From the NCBI RefSeq assembly GCF_040939455.1, contig NC_134124.1, forward strand, positions 29,525,138 to 29,589,137: 64,000 nt of DNA. The letters run 5' to 3'. The notes under the pieces were generated by a model that saw nothing but the letters and a program-made list of their open reading frames with translations, was not told where the DNA came from and searched no databases. Position numbers and translations under genes: made by a program. Shown here one piece after another: positions 1 to 12,179 of this stretch (the stretch's first letter is position 1; every line of letters starts with the position of its first letter). The stretch comes from Microcebus murinus (lineage: Eukaryota; Chordata; Mammalia; Primates; Cheirogaleidae).

Positions 1-235
1 ATACAATTGGCTTGAGACACTAGGGAACAGGTGGCCATATTCCCTGGGCTCAGCCCTGTGGGGGCTGGGAGGTGGGTGAGCATTGAGTCAGAAATGCAAA
101 TGAAACCTAGAAGGCTTATTATGGATTCCAGTGTACCACACTTGCCTGGTTTTTCTTTTAACGTTTCTTATAACTCCTTGTCAGTTTCACTGTAAGTGTT
201 TTCTTATCTCTCTGACTTCTACATTTTGAAATGCT

Positions 236-450
236 CCAGGGCTCAGTCCTTGGACCTCTATTTTTTTCTGTCTACATTCATTCCCAAGATAATCCACCAA
301 CTCTCATGGCTTCAAATACCATCTATAAACTGATCGTTCTCAACATATTACTTCCATCCAAATATCTGCACTGAACTCCAGATACGTGTATCTAGTTGTC
401 AACTTGCATCTTCACATGGATGTCTGATGGGTATGGAAGATATTTATCTG
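236..450 (+). repeat. Unassigned ancient interspersed repeat, copy 1
   Basis: This stretch (cagtccttggacctct ... catggatgtctgatgg) resembles a dispersed mammalian sequence that I recognise by pattern but cannot name. A related piece lies near 26.5-26.9 kb. It has no intact reading frame. The assignment is from memory of the family's phrasing only. Confidence 0.35.
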
Positions 451-869
451 AGCCGTACCCAAAGCTGAGCTCTTTATTCCATCCCAACCTGTTCCTTATA
501 ATTTCATCAGGCTACTCCCCCTATATTCTGGGTTCTAAATGGTCTATGTACTTCCTCCTTTGCCCTCTGGTAGGTAAGGAGATCTCAGCATTGAGTAAAC
601 AGAGAGATCAGGTAGGAAGCTTTGCAGTCATTGAAGAGAGTGATGTTGGGAAGTGGAAAAGTAGATGGTGACATGAGGTTGGATTATGGATGTAGTTGAA
701 TTTATTAATCATATTTCTGCTGTTCAGAGCTTTTGTGTGGTCTCTTTCATCTAATACTTTCCCTCCAAAATATCTCAGGGCCAATTCCTTTACCTTGTTA
801 GTAAGCCCTGCACAGGCCTCCCCATGTAACATTTCATCTTACCCCAACATTTTATATTCCCTTTTCCTA

Positions 870-1096
870 ATTTCCTAATTTATGTCTTTCTCTTACCATT
901 AGTCAAGCTTTAACATTCTATATATTTTGCCTACCTATCTACCATGTCGGTTGAACTCTCACTGAAGTATAATCTCAATGAAGCAGAGATTTCATTTTCT
1001 CCTTTGTTTTTTTACTCCAGCCCAATGTGTATAATAGTGCCTGGCACATAAATAGCCCATGTTCAATATATATTTGTGGAATTATTGGATAAATTA
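870..1096 (+). repeat. L2 LINE 3' end
   Basis: The end carries the L2 3' signature: agtgcctggcacataaatag followed by a TTCAATATATATTTGTGGAAT-type terminus, with the diverged upstream phrase tgaagtataatctcaatgaa. It is a non-coding relic of an ancient LINE. Confidence 0.7.
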
Positions 1097-1763
1097 ATTA
1101 ATTCCAAAACATCTGAGTGAAGGAATAGCACCTAGAAATAATATACATACTATCATTGCTAGGAGCTCCTTTCCCAGGCCTTTCTGGACCATTTTGAGAA
1201 ATGTACTAAGACATTTTTATACCAAGAATCTCTAGAGATTCAATGAAACACAGCAACCTGTAGTAGATTTGCCACATTAAAAGGAATCTGGAATAAAAAT
1301 AGAATGAAAATTAAGATGGAGCTTTCTATAATAGATAATAGAATTAATTTTTTCCCAAACACAAGAGAATTGTTTATGTAATTTTAGAAATAAAGTATTG
1401 AAACTCTCGATCCCAAAGCAGAGTGACTGCTAAGAGAAATAAAATATTTCCAAACATCCATGAAATGATGCTATTATCTTACATCCTTGAAACTCCATTT
1501 CTCTCCCTCTCTAGCAATTCGATAGAGAGTGTCATGACAGAAGTACGGCCCTTGACCTATGCTATATAGATATTTTGTATTCCAAAGACTTTGTTTAATG
1601 AAGCAGAGGTTTTACTACTTACAAATGTTAAGAAGTTAGATCTGACCTAGAGAAAATAAAACCATTGGTGTGAAACTTCAATGAAAATATTTCAAAGAAA
1701 AATGGAGATTTTGGTGTTGACTTTTTCTTTTAAACCAGGGTTTCCTTTGCTTTAAAATATATA
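1097..1763. other. No identifiable feature
   Basis: AT-rich single-copy-looking sequence. I see no exon, RNA gene or repeat that I can name. Confidence 0.5.
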
Positions 1764-1764
1764 T

Positions 1765-1807
<43 letters not shown>
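1764..1807 (+). repeat. (TG)n microsatellite
   Basis: About 22 GT/TG dinucleotides, nearly uninterrupted, preceded by an ATAT stretch. Alternating purine-pyrimidine DNA of this kind can adopt Z-form and is usually length-polymorphic. Confidence 0.95.
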
Positions 1808-1808
<1 letters not shown>

Positions 1809-2784
1809 TTGTGGAAAGAGAAGAATATGTAGAAAAACTTTTTTTCTAATTATAAATTCATAAAATGTATGATTACTGGGGGAAAAACTAATTGCAAATT
1901 GGACTCATAATGAAAATATATTTGAGTGCTAGTCTGGTACTTTCTGTTTTCTATATAGTACACAGATAATGAGTCTCAGTTGTTTTCCGTTATACTCTAT
2001 CATTTTCCAGGGGTTTATAAATTATACAATACTCTGCTTAATCTTCCACACCTTCTTTTGCTTTCTCTTCTCTGTTTATACATTCTGAGTATATGTCAGC
2101 CAATATCAGCATTTTGATTATAAACAGAATGAAACTTCTTCCAAAGCCTGTTAGCATATAGAGCAATGTATTTTCTGTTTTCTTTCTTTCTTTCTTTCTT
2201 TTTTTTTTTTTCTCTCCACAAATCCATAAGCAGTATAACATTTCTTTTAGCTATTGCATGAACTTGGCATTTTTAACTAGCTGGGGATTAGCTTTCTGTG
2301 TGTTCATGAAGCATTAAAGCTTTGCTGAACAAAACAGCTCCTTCTGACCTCTGCTAGAAAAATGGAATATCTTTAAGCATGCTCTTTTATTAATGGATTT
2401 TGCCATTTGTAATTCTTTCCCCAAATCTCTTCCCTGTGGCTCATGCTGTTGTCCTGCCTGTGTGACAGTGTCTAGAAAAAGCGTTATTTGTGTCCTGCAA
2501 CAGTTCAATGAAATTTGGAGTCACGATTAAGTTATACTGTGTTTGTATAGTTAGTAAATAGTTTAGTTAGTTTATAGAATGAAAAGTCATCAGAGCCTGG
2601 CTAACTTAGAGGTAAGATCCAGATGTGTGTTTCACATTTCTCTATAACAGCAAGGAAATATTAAAATTCTCATCTTCAACATCCAAAGAATTCTAAGTAG
2701 AACCAACCAACAAAATAGTTGTTTAAATATTGTGAATTAAATGAAATAAATAGGTTAGATGCTGAGACTAGTGAGTAACTAAAA
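1808..2784. other. No identifiable feature apart from a pyrimidine tract
   Basis: No gene or named repeat is seen except a T/C-rich tract (TTTC repeats running into a T run) at about 2176-2214. Confidence 0.5.
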
Positions 2785-3220
2785 AATATGGTACATCCAT
2801 ACCATGAAAAAGAGCAAAATACAAATACCTGATACAAAATGGATGAACCTCAAAAACATTTTGCTGAGTAAAAGAAGCCAGACAGAAAAGACCACATATT
2901 ATATGTGTCCATCTCCATGAAATGTCTAAAAAAAAGCAAATCTATACACACAGATTAGTGGGACACATGACATTATGCACTTGTCAAAACCTATAGAATA
3001 TACAACATTAAGACTGAACCCTAATGTGACTATGTATTTTGGTTAATAATAATACATAAAGATTTTCTCATCAGTTGTAACAAATGTACTACTTTAATGC
3101 AAGATGAAAATCATAGGGGAAATTGTGCTCAGGGGTATGGGGTATATGGGACCTCTCTATACTTTCTGGTCAATTTTTCTGTAAATTTAAAACTGCTCTT
3201 AAAAAAGTCTAATGCCTAGA
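2785..3220 (+). repeat. L1M LINE 3' end (ORF2 tail and 3' UTR)
   Basis: The order of phrases is that of an old L1 3' end: atggatgaacctcaaaaaca, gtaaaagaagccagacag, accacatattatatgtgtcc, then the 3' UTR phrases aaccctaatgtgactatg, gttaataataatacata, actttctggtcaatttttct and taaaactgctcttaaaaaa. It is heavily substituted and non-coding. The subfamily is uncertain (L1MA/MB-like). Confidence 0.8.
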
Positions 3221-3234
3221 AGATTCAAATAAAT

Positions 3235-3365
3235 AAATAAAATTGGATCATAGTGGTGGTTGCAAAACTCAGTAGTTTTACTAAAAATCGTTTCTTTGTA
3301 CATTTAGAATGTATAGTTTATGCTGTGTAAATTATGCCTCAATAAATTTGTAAAAATAAAAAGTA
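3235..3365 (+). repeat. L1M 3' UTR fragment
   Basis: The phrases gtggtggttgcaaaactc and gctgtgtaaattatgcctca, followed by ATAAA and an A-rich tail, are typical of an old L1 3' terminus. It is separate from the fragment immediately upstream. Confidence 0.6.
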
Positions 3366-4795
3366 TATACTTAGGTCTATAATACTATATATGCTGCTTC
3401 CTAAGGTCATCATTCTTTTCCATGGCAATAGCAGTCTCAAATGTCAACCAAAAACTACCATAAAAAGTAAAGGGCCTTTAAAATATGTATAACTAATAGA
3501 AAATAGTAGATAATTTATTCATCCTAAAAGGAGCAAAAACACAAATGAACAACAAGAATACCTACAGTTCTCCCTGACCACTTAGTTTCAGAAACCTGAT
3601 ACTCCATTGCCTAAAAGCATAAATATTATCCTTATTTATTCTATGCCAATAAATACTATAAATAGTCCAATTAATACTTTTTCAAATATTTCTTAAAAAC
3701 CTAAGTTGAATAAATATGTATTATACTTTCAGAAGGCACACAAGTAGTTGCATCTCTTCTAAAATATCAAATGAATAAATAAATACATTTTGTATATTCA
3801 AATAAATAACACCAGTAAAATTTCCCTTCTGGTTTAAAATATCTTAGTGGAATTAGATAATTTCATAAAAAATTAGCTAATTAGAAGAATTGTATAAAAG
3901 ATTATGGGCAATCACATAAATATTTGAAAGACCTTTTTTCCATCTTGCAAATATGTTTCTGCCTTTAGTGTATGGAACTACCTTTCTATAGTGCTATCTT
4001 TGTCATATCTATGCATGTTTGGAGCTCTACTACATACTGATTTTTAAGAAGTTCTATTCAGAGGTTACCTTTATATTTTCCCTTTACATTCTTTTTATTG
4101 ATGTTGAGATTTGAATTTTTAAGATAGATATTAAACAACTGACTTTGAATATTTTGAAATTTATTTTTTAGCATGCATGATGGTTTAATGGTAATTCTTC
4201 ATTTGTGCTTATAGCCATTGATCAAGGAAGCTAACTGATGTCCAAGGATATTCAAGTTATGACTTCAGCCTCTGAGAGACTAGTCAATAATTATCACAAG
4301 CCCTCACATCCTAAATGCACCTTCTTGATATCAATGATTAGCTTATCCAGTTGAGGAGTATTTGGAAAATCTGTCACTTTGGTATACCATCCACTGGCTG
4401 AGAAGCTCAGTGCAGTTCAATGTTGGAAATAGAGAAGTTCTAACATATGAATTGCCTGGTCATAAATCTCAAAAGTCTAAAGGAGTCAGGTGTATGCATA
4501 ATATGGAATTGAGCCTGGAAAACAGATAAGCCATTTAAAAGGGGCAACAACTGCATAGTTCTAATTAAGCTTTGCTGCATGGAACAACATACTCAGTGTG
4601 ATACGAGTATGAATTTTCAAGAGAAGCCAAAAAGCTGGATACTCATGTGAAATATCCCAATTGTTAAATTTTGACAACTAATTTAAAAAATTTTAAAACA
4701 TTGTGTATGGCAAACAAAACTTACTAAGGGACTGGGTCTCCTAGTGGCCAGCTGAGTACTTCTGCTTTACAATGCAATCTCATCCATTTTTTTGC
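3366..4795. other. No identifiable feature
   Basis: AT-rich DNA with many short A/T runs. I recognise no coding, RNA or repeat signal. Confidence 0.5.
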
Positions 4796-5172
4796 TGTAC
4801 AGAGAGCCCTCCACGATAGAACACCAGCCTTTATGTCTCTCTCCTGCCAGTGTTACATCCCACCTTTTGCCTTTGCACATTCTGTTCCTTTTGCCTAAAA
4901 CATCTTCCTCTTCCATACTTACCAAGCAAACTCCTAATGTTCTATTTTCTATGAAATCTTCCATTGTATTCCTGGTGCTCCTCAAATATAGCACTTTTTT
5001 CCTATGTTAAAACACTTTTTGTATATAATTATTTAAATGATTGTGGTGTAAAATTGTTCCTGGACATTCCTTGAAGACAGGATATCTTCTGTTCTCATTT
5101 TGTATTCACAGCATAGTAACTGACAGATATTTGACACTCAAATGTTTGATGAACAAATGACTGAATTAATGA
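4796..5172 (+). repeat. L2 LINE 3' end, long fragment
   Basis: The order matches the end of L2 ORF2 and its 3' UTR: tgcctttgcacattctgttc, tcttccatacttaccaag, then tgaagacaggatatct, gacagatatttgacactc, and the AAATGTTTGATGAACAAATGACTGAA terminus. The open frames here are decayed L2, not host genes. Confidence 0.8.
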
Positions 5173-5195
5173 CTTATATTGAGAAAGATCAGATT

Positions 5196-5330
5196 TAGCT
5201 TTTAGTTCTGCTACTGATTTTTTATACGACCTTGGAAAAGTCACTTCCACTTCTGCATCTCCCTCACCTGTGTGATGAAAGTACTGGATTGGATTCCCTC
5301 TGTTGTCTTTAATATTCTATTTTGGTAATA
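5196..5330 (+). repeat. MIR SINE (core region)
   Basis: The MIR core order is visible: gaccttggaaaagtcacttc, then a diverged CTCA...CCTCACCTGTGTGATGAAA segment, in sense orientation. Confidence 0.6.
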
Positions 5331-5344
5331 GTGAGATCTTGCTG

Positions 5345-5530
5345 ATAATAATATTGCTAGTAATATCAGTAGGAAATGAATGATGTCTATTCAACTCTTA
5401 CTATGTGATGGAACTGTGATAAGTGCCTTCAATACAGTATATTATTTAATCTTCACTTGATATTATAAGGTAAGCATTATGTTTGTCCCCATTATATGTA
5501 TAATAAAAGTAAACTTGGAGAAATACATCT
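5345..5530 (-). repeat. MIR SINE, reverse orientation
   Basis: Phrases in antisense MIR order: cttactatgtgatggaactg, aagtgccttcaatacagt, atttaatcttcac, ataaggtaagcattatg and tccccatta. Confidence 0.7.
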
Positions 5531-5737
5531 TGTTTTAAAACTTTCACAAACTAGAAATGCAAAAAGGTTGTTGTCTGATTCATTGTCCCTCTCCTTTTTT
5601 TTTTTTTTTTTGCTTGGGTTTGTGGATCACAATAACTGAAATTTCCTTTGTTTCTGACTTTAATTACAATAAGTAACAAGGCTAGTAATTTTCTATTTGG
5701 TTCTATATATTACTGCCTTTCTCCCACATGAAGTCAC

Positions 5738-5925
5738 ACAGAGCCGTGCTGCTCAAAGTGTGGTCCATGAACAAGCTGCATCAGCATGGGAGCTGACAAC
5801 CACAGGAGCTTGTTAGAAATGTGGAATCATTATCCCCAGCCCAGACCTGAGAACCAGAATCAGCATTTTAACAAGATCCCCAGGTGATTCCCATGCATTT
5901 TAAAGTTTCAGAAGTGCTGGCATAG
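5738..5925 (+). mobile_element. MER5A non-autonomous hAT-Charlie element
   Basis: gctgctcaaagtgtggtcca begins the element, followed by gcatcagcatgggagctg, gagcttgttagaaatgtgga, ccagcccagacctgag, cattttaacaagatcccc and caggtgattcccatgcat. This is the MER5A order, with both ends recognisable (TCAAAGTGTGG ... AGTTTCAGAAGTGCTGG). Confidence 0.85.
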
Positions 5926-6062
5926 AGGAAACCTATTCCTGGTTTATCACCATGATTCTATCAATAAGAAGATAGAAGGAGTGCCTTCAAAAAAAAAAAA
6001 GAGAGAGAAGTGGGGAGTCAAATCCACATTTAAGAGAATACTGGAATATCCATTTTTGTTTG

Positions 6063-6427
6063 TCTTAGTTCAGAATGCTACAACAAAATGCTAGAAAGTG
6101 GGTAGCTTATAATCAACAGAAATTTATTTCTCACAGTTCTGGAGGCCAGGAAGTCCAAGATCAAGGCACCAGCAGATTTACTGTCTGGTAAGGGCTATCT
6201 TCCTCATAGATGGCACCATCTTGCTGTGACCTCACATGGTGGAAGGGGCAAAACAGCTCTCTGGGGCCTCTGTTACAAAGGCACTAATCCCATTCATGAG
6301 AGCTCTGCCCTCATGATCTATTCACCTCCTAAAGGTCCCACATTTTAATACCATTACCTTGGGGGTGGGTAGGATTTGAACATATGAATTTTGGGGGTGA
6401 GGGACAAACATTCAGACCATAGCAGTG
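6063..6427 (-). mobile_element. MaLR (MLT1-type) solo LTR, minus strand
   Basis: Read on the minus strand it begins TGCTATGGTCTGAATG and continues through aatcctacccaccc, the tgggacctttaggaggtg block, the gcagagctctcatgaatggg block, ccaccatgtgaggtcac and gatcttggacttcctggc, ending near the ataaatttctgttgattata block. This is the MLT1 LTR order. No internal retroviral sequence flanks it, so it is a solo LTR of an old ERVL-MaLR element. Confidence 0.85.
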
Positions 6428-7975
6428 CCCATTTCTACTTTACATGGTAATGTCTCTTGATAAAACAGTTCATTTGCCAAGTTTAGTGTCCAATTGTTGA
6501 CCATTATTTCCTTTTACAGTGGGCATTTCTATTTTAGTGAAGGTTTCACTTACTACATTTTCATCCTATGAAGAGTTGTGAATCATAATAACTGAAGTTA
6601 TATTCTTTTCAGAGACTTTAATTTCATGTTACAAAGAAATCAGGGTGTTTTGAAACGAAATCTTTCATAATTTGGGGAGGTTTTTTTTTATCTTCTGTAG
6701 ACACTCATGTATCCTACATCAATTCTAAGCCACAATAACAAAAGGTCTTCAGTTGAAGTCATTACTAATAATTGCCATTGTTGAGTACAAACAGATACTT
6801 TCTTGATTGATAAGAGGACAGAAAAGGTTAGGTGCCTCACTGTTGTTCAGTAAGTCAGAACAACTACTATAATGTGAGCTCTAAAAGATTCTTTCTTTTC
6901 AGTGAGCACAATCTTCTATTTCTTGTTTTTTAAAAAAATGGTGTCTAGCTAGCTGGAATGGATAGAACAATAGAATATGCATCACCTTGGTTTTGTGCAG
7001 TTTTGAGAGAAAGTTATTCTTCCTTTTTTTTTCATCTATTCCTGGCTAACTGGATATATGGGGAAGAAACCTCTTTTGTGTAACTGCACAGGCTTTAAAA
7101 ATGTTTTTATTGTTATATAAGAATTTGTTTTTCCTGGGCATTATATCTCATGTTTCTCATTGAATTCTTCTTGGAAACAATGGAAGGAAAGATATTTATT
7201 CAAGCAAAGGCACAGTTTTGGACTGAGCAAGGTTGATCTGTTTATCAGTATACATTTCTTTTCATTTTGCCTTATCAATGAGAAATATGACAGGATAAAT
7301 CAAAACCTTGCTACCATGAAACTGGAAAAAGACAACAAGTTCAACTGAACAAAATTAAGAATAAGTACCTGTAATTTGTGTGTATTCTAATCAATAAAAT
7401 TGTCCAATAGGAGTTTGCCTAGAGCTGACCATTGGAAGAACGCTAGTTATTTCTTGAGTATAGTAACTATTTGTGGTTAGAGGTGGGGAGAGGTTGTTAA
7501 TAAGATATGTAACAACTAATCAGACAGAGTCTGAGGCAGGACACCCAACTAAGACACCAATAAAGAGTCGAAGCTGAGCTAATTCATACCAAACATTGTT
7601 TCCTTCATTGAATTTACCTATTTCTGAGAGTCTTTGTGTTGTACATGCTGGGATAGTAAGTTTTCCATCCTGTCTCCTTTTTTCTTCAGTGATCCCTGTT
7701 CTTCCAACCCAACAATAGTCCTTATTAGTGAGCTCTACTTGAGACTCTAATAATTTCTTTGCTGTATAGCAAGGCTCTTATTTTTCTTCCTTAGCAATGT
7801 TGCTGCTTAAGAGCTATGCATTTTCAAAAATGGCATTTTAAAGTAAGAACTTGTTACATGCAAAAGCTTTCTTGCTCAGCAAGTTCAGCTGACTTTTCTG
7901 GAAAATTCTTCAGCAATTTTTGACATTTGCACATTCACTGTGAGCCCTGTCTTATGGCGATTGTAGCAAGCTGAT
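6428..7975. other. No identifiable feature
   Basis: No gene, RNA or named repeat is supported. The short frame at 7160-7348 is not distinguishable from chance. Confidence 0.5.
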
Positions 7976-7989
7976 TCTTCCTGAATGTT

Positions 7990-8415
7990 TTATTCTGATT
8001 TCTGTTGCTTATAACAATAACTGAAACTGGATAATTTATTTTAAAAATGAATTTATTTATTATAGTTATGAATACTCATATGCCCAAGGTCAAGGGGCCA
8101 CATCTGATTGAGAGCCTTCTTGCTGGTGGGACTCTACAGCATCCCTAGAGGGCATAGGGCATTACATGGCAAGGGGCTGAGCATGCTAACATGCTAGTTC
8201 AGGTCTTTGTGTCTCTTCTTAAAAAGCCGACACTTCCCCTTCCATTAATACATTAACCCATTAATTCCTTAATTTATGAATGAATTAATCTATTCTATTC
8301 GTTAGGGCAGAGCCATCATGATCCAATCACCTCTTAAGGCCCCACCTCTCAATACTACAAACTTGGGAATTAAGTGTCAACATGCATTTTGAAGGGGACA
8401 TTCACACTATAGCAC
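7990..8415 (-). mobile_element. MaLR-type LTR, minus strand
   Basis: Plus-strand phrases tgttgcttataacaataact, gaaactggataattta, aaggtcaaggggccacat, cttcttgctggtgggact, ggcagagccatcatgatcc, caatcacctcttaaggcccc and attcacactatagca give the antisense order of an MST/MLT1 LTR. It contains a small local reiteration of ATTAAT/TTAATT in its middle. Confidence 0.75.
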
Positions 8416-8594
8416 TGAAAAATAGTATCATCTTTGTTTATGTCAAAAAAACAGTTATTTTTACCCTTGATACATTTCTTAAGTTTTTGAAAAGGTAATG
8501 CCTTTACCAACATTATCCTTTGGCTCACAAGAATATAGGTGTGTGGAATATAAGTGTTTATCATGCAATCTTCCCTTCCTCACCATTCATCCCT

Positions 8595-8640
8595 TATATA
8601 CATACATACATACATACATGTGCACACATGTGTACATAAT
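8595..8640 (+). repeat. (CATA)n microsatellite
   Basis: Several tandem CATA units, followed by an alternating TGTGCACACATGTG stretch that is itself nearly palindromic. Confidence 0.85.
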
Positions 8641-8644
8641 ACTG

Positions 8645-8997
8645 CAATAGACCGAATGTTTGTGTCCTCCCCAACTCATATGTTAAAATCTTAACCCCCA
8701 AGATGATAGTATTAGGATGTGGGACCCTTCTGAGGTGTTTCAGTAATGAGGGTGGAGCCTTCATGAATGGGATTAGTACCCTTATAAAACAGTCCCTAAA
8801 AAGATTCCTCTTCTTGTGAGAACACAGGGAGAAGCCAGCAGTCTACAATGCATAAGGGGGCCCTCATGAGAACCCGACCATGTTGACACCCTGATCTTGG
8901 ACTTCCCAGCCTCCAAAACTGTAAAAAATAAATTTCTGTTGTTTATAAGCCACCCAGTTTATGGTATTTTGTTATAGCAGCCTTAACATACTGAGTC
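8645..8997 (+). mobile_element. MaLR (MLT1-type) solo LTR, plus strand
   Basis: The sense order is well kept: cgaatgtttgtgtcctcccc, actcatatgttaaaatctta, gatagtattaggatgtggga, ggtggagccttcatgaatgg, gattagtacccttataaaa (TATA region), tgatcttggacttcccagcc, ataaatttctgttgtttata (polyadenylation region) and tggtattttgttatagcagc. The opposite orientation of the copy at 6.1-6.4 kb shows these are independent insertions. Confidence 0.85.
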
Positions 8998-9609
8998 ACC
9001 TACGTCCATACATATCATCACTGCTGATTGTGTCCATCTGGCACTTTCTACTTTCTCTGTATACTTTACCTTTCCCTTCAAAATTGTGCTTATAGTGGAA
9101 ACTAACCATTTAAACTTGGAGGCTCTCATTCCTAAACCCTTTTGCCTTAAAATATAAGGATGTTTGTTTCTAAAATTTTCTTTCATGACATTTCTGTTGT
9201 TTGACATTCTGTGCAATGCATTTTTCCCACACAGTGTAGAGTAAAAAATAATTCCAAATTTTAAGAAAATTTACAAAAATCCAGTGGCTGTGATCAAAGT
9301 AGCTACATCCAATCAACTGAATCAACTCAGCTCATTACAGTTTTGTCAGTAAAAGCCTATCATTCCTGAATTTACAGTTATAACTGTGTTTGTGTTGTTG
9401 ATGTCAATAAGTCTTATATAAAATAAGAAAGATTATAAAATCTGCAGGAAATATAATTGTAGCCATATTCATTACAAGTTAGAAGTTTCCTGTGACAATA
9501 GTAGTACTGTTACTTCTCAAATAAGACATGTACATCCATGGTTACATATCTGTGGAGGAGGTCAAGATATAGAGCTTCTCTTTACTCCCTTTGTTTTACC
9601 TCTCACAAG

Positions 9610-10260
9610 AAACAGTTTTTCATTCATCCATTCATTAATATTTTTGGTTTCTGCTATGTATGAGCCACTGTGCTAGCTTTGTGAGAAAATACTTGAAGAC
9701 TAAACTTAAGCATAATAATTAAATTTGGTTCAATTCAATATATCAAGTAGTAGGTACACTTTGTGGTTACTGAAATATGTGCTAGCTCTGAAGTAAAATA
9801 GATGAATAAAGTATAGGATTTTGTCACAAAGATCACACTCTCTTAGAGAAAATAATACAGGAATAAAATGCCAATAGAGGACTATAATGCTCTGCTAGTG
9901 ATATAAATTAAAAGCATTAAAAATGAAGCCATTAATTCCTTCTAGAAGTGGAAGATAGGTAAGGAGCAAAGTGAGTAGGGATTTTGTCAAGATCATGAGA
10001 ATTTAGCTGGGACTTAAGGGTAGAAGATCAAAGCAATTTTGGATGGTGACATTTCAGATGTGGCAGTTTGTACAAAAGCCTAAGGCTGTAAGAATTTAGG
10101 ACATTCTCATATTATTTGCAATAGTCTATTAAGGTTCAAGAAAATGTTGTGCAATGGGGACAGTGGTAGGCGGTAAGTTTGAAAAGAGAGATTGGGCTGT
10201 TAGTGAATGGTCCCAAATACCTTGCTAAAGTATCTGTCAGATATTCTGTAAAAATCAAGG
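9610..10260 (-). repeat. L2 LINE, reverse orientation
   Basis: cattcatccattcattaata and tatgagccactgtgctagct match an antisense L2 3' end. Further on, gagaatttagctgggactta, atttcagatgtggcagtttg and tacaaaagcctaaggctg match the antisense L2 ORF2 tail. The copy is long and diverged. Confidence 0.65.
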
Positions 10261-11381
10261 ACTGTTTTATCAAGTTGCCTTAAGATCGAACATTAATATG
10301 CAATTACAAGCAACAGTGGGCAGTTCTATTTAGATAGCTCTAGAAAGTAATTAGAAAAAACTCTTAAGTGCCCTTAGTGTGGAAGAGACCAAAGGCAAGT
10401 TTTTGCCATTTAATAGTAACATTGTTATATATGACTACTGAAATCATCAAATCTATGGTCATAGATCTATACTCAAATCTATCACTAGTGTGATGTACAG
10501 TTGAAACTTTACCTTGACAATCATGTGTTTTATTTTCAGAGGACAAAATAGAATACTATGTTAACTCCAGATGTTTTTTTTTTCCTAAGATATTGAAAAA
10601 CTAGATGTAAGTGTAAAGATACCTAACACTATTGTTTATCTTTTCCAATATTTATTTAAATATTCACTCTGTACCAAATAATGTTGGATTTATGCAACTT
10701 AATACCACTACTTAATACCACTTAATCTTAATACCACTACTTAATTCTTAGATTCATGGATCTGTAACTCTAACTCACTTAAAAGTTATTGATGTTTCTT
10801 TATATATCAAAATTTAACATTCAGTGATTTTGATGAACCATTATCTAGTGATGATAAGAAATTTTATACACATCTATGTCTTATACTCTAATCAGTAATA
10901 CTGTTCTGTGAGGAACCTAAAGTTGGAGAAGACATGAGATATTTCAGAAACACTGAAAGAGCTTCATCTCTCCTTTGTTTCTTGAATCTAAGGTGGCCTT
11001 GGTATCTATTAAATATAGTCAGGGAGACTCTCTTATTTCATTTATGACCATACCCTCAGCTAATGCCAAAGTGATCTATAGTTTTTATTACAGTTGAGTT
11101 GAAGTTTTTATAACAGTTGAGTTGAAGACGGACTCAAATGGCAAAAACAAACCATGTATGACCATGATGAGATCCTTTCCAAAAATATGCCAGAAATACT
11201 TAAGTTGTCTTTAAACATAAATCTTAAATAGGCACAAAATCAATTAAGAGCAAACTTGAAATGGATGTTTAAATAAATTTCATTATATATCTATCAGATA
11301 ATCTATTTTATTCTGTATTTCTCCATAGTAATTTATTACTATTTTTAGGGTAGGTGGGTAATGAGGAGGTGATCTTGGTTT
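10261..11381. other. No gene; two small tandem duplications
   Basis: The ACTTAATACCACT-type unit recurs several times at about 10697-10747. A 23-bp unit (GTTTTTATTACAGTTGAGTT...) is repeated once at 11081-11103 and 11104-11126 with one mismatch. I recognise nothing else. Confidence 0.6.
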
Positions 11382-11699
11382 CCTTTTTTTGTTTGTTTTT
11401 TTTGTTTGTTTGTTTGTTTTGAGACAGTCTCACTGTGTCTCCCTGGGTAGAGTGCAGTGGCATCATCCTAGCTCACTGCAACCTCAAACTCCTGGGCTCA
11501 AGCAGTCCTCCTGCTTCAGCTTCCCAAGTAGCTAGGACTTGTAGTATGTGCCACAATGCCCATCTAATTTTTCTATTTTTAGTAGAGATGGGGTCTCACT
11601 CTTGCTCAGGGTGGTCCTGAACTCCTGAGCTCAAGCAATCCTCCCTCCTTGGCCTCCCAGAGTGCTAGGATTATAGGTGTGAGCCACAACACTTGGGCC
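11382..11699 (-). mobile_element. Alu SINE, minus strand, older subtype
   Basis: A T-rich tail (TTTG units) is followed by gagacagtctcactgtgtct, ctcactgcaacctcaaactc, agtagctaggacttgtagta, the A-rich linker complement tttctatttttagtagagat, and gtgagccacaacacttgggc. Both monomers are present. It lacks the TTGGCCAATT linker segment of the younger copies here. I found no clean target-site duplication. Confidence 0.9.
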
Positions 11700-11879
11700 T
11701 TCCACAGTAATTTAAAAACCTAAATATCTACTAATACTATTAATAATAATTGTAAAATACTTATCAATTTTTTAAACCCGAACTATTCTGGAATAAATAT
11801 GCTTTTTCATTTTGCAAGGTGTTGTGGAGTTTCAATTTGATTAATTCAAGTTTCAGATGAATTGCACCCATTCTTAATA

Positions 11880-11995
11880 ATCCATTTAATATGTATTATT
11901 GAGCTCTTACTAAGCACTAGTGACACTAGTGCTTAGTAAGACACTGTGAACAAGAGAAGCACAGGACCTCCCTCATATTTAAATTTTATCACAAA
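11880..11995 (-). repeat. L2/MIR-type fragment containing a 35-bp perfect palindrome
   Basis: The flanks (tattattgagctcttac ... gacactgtgaacaagagaag) read as an antisense L2 3' end. Its centre, 11906-11940, is CTTACTAAGCACTAGTG, one A, then the exact reverse complement of the arm. Confidence 0.6.
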
Positions 11996-12179
11996 CAAAA
12001 TACTATACTACCTGCTATTAATAAAGAAATCTTTAAATAGTGAATAAAAGGTGGAGAAAGCATCTACTTTACCTGGGGTGATTGGCGAAGGCCTCTCGGA
12101 GGTGACTTTGAAACTCACAATTGAAGAAAGAGAAAAAGCCTGAAATGCAAAGACCAAGAAATGAATAGTTTTAGGTGGC

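Noticed and set aside
8616..8634. TGTGCACACATGTG-type palindrome as a possible regulatory site
   Set aside because: It is explained as alternating simple-repeat sequence next to the (CATA)n tract.
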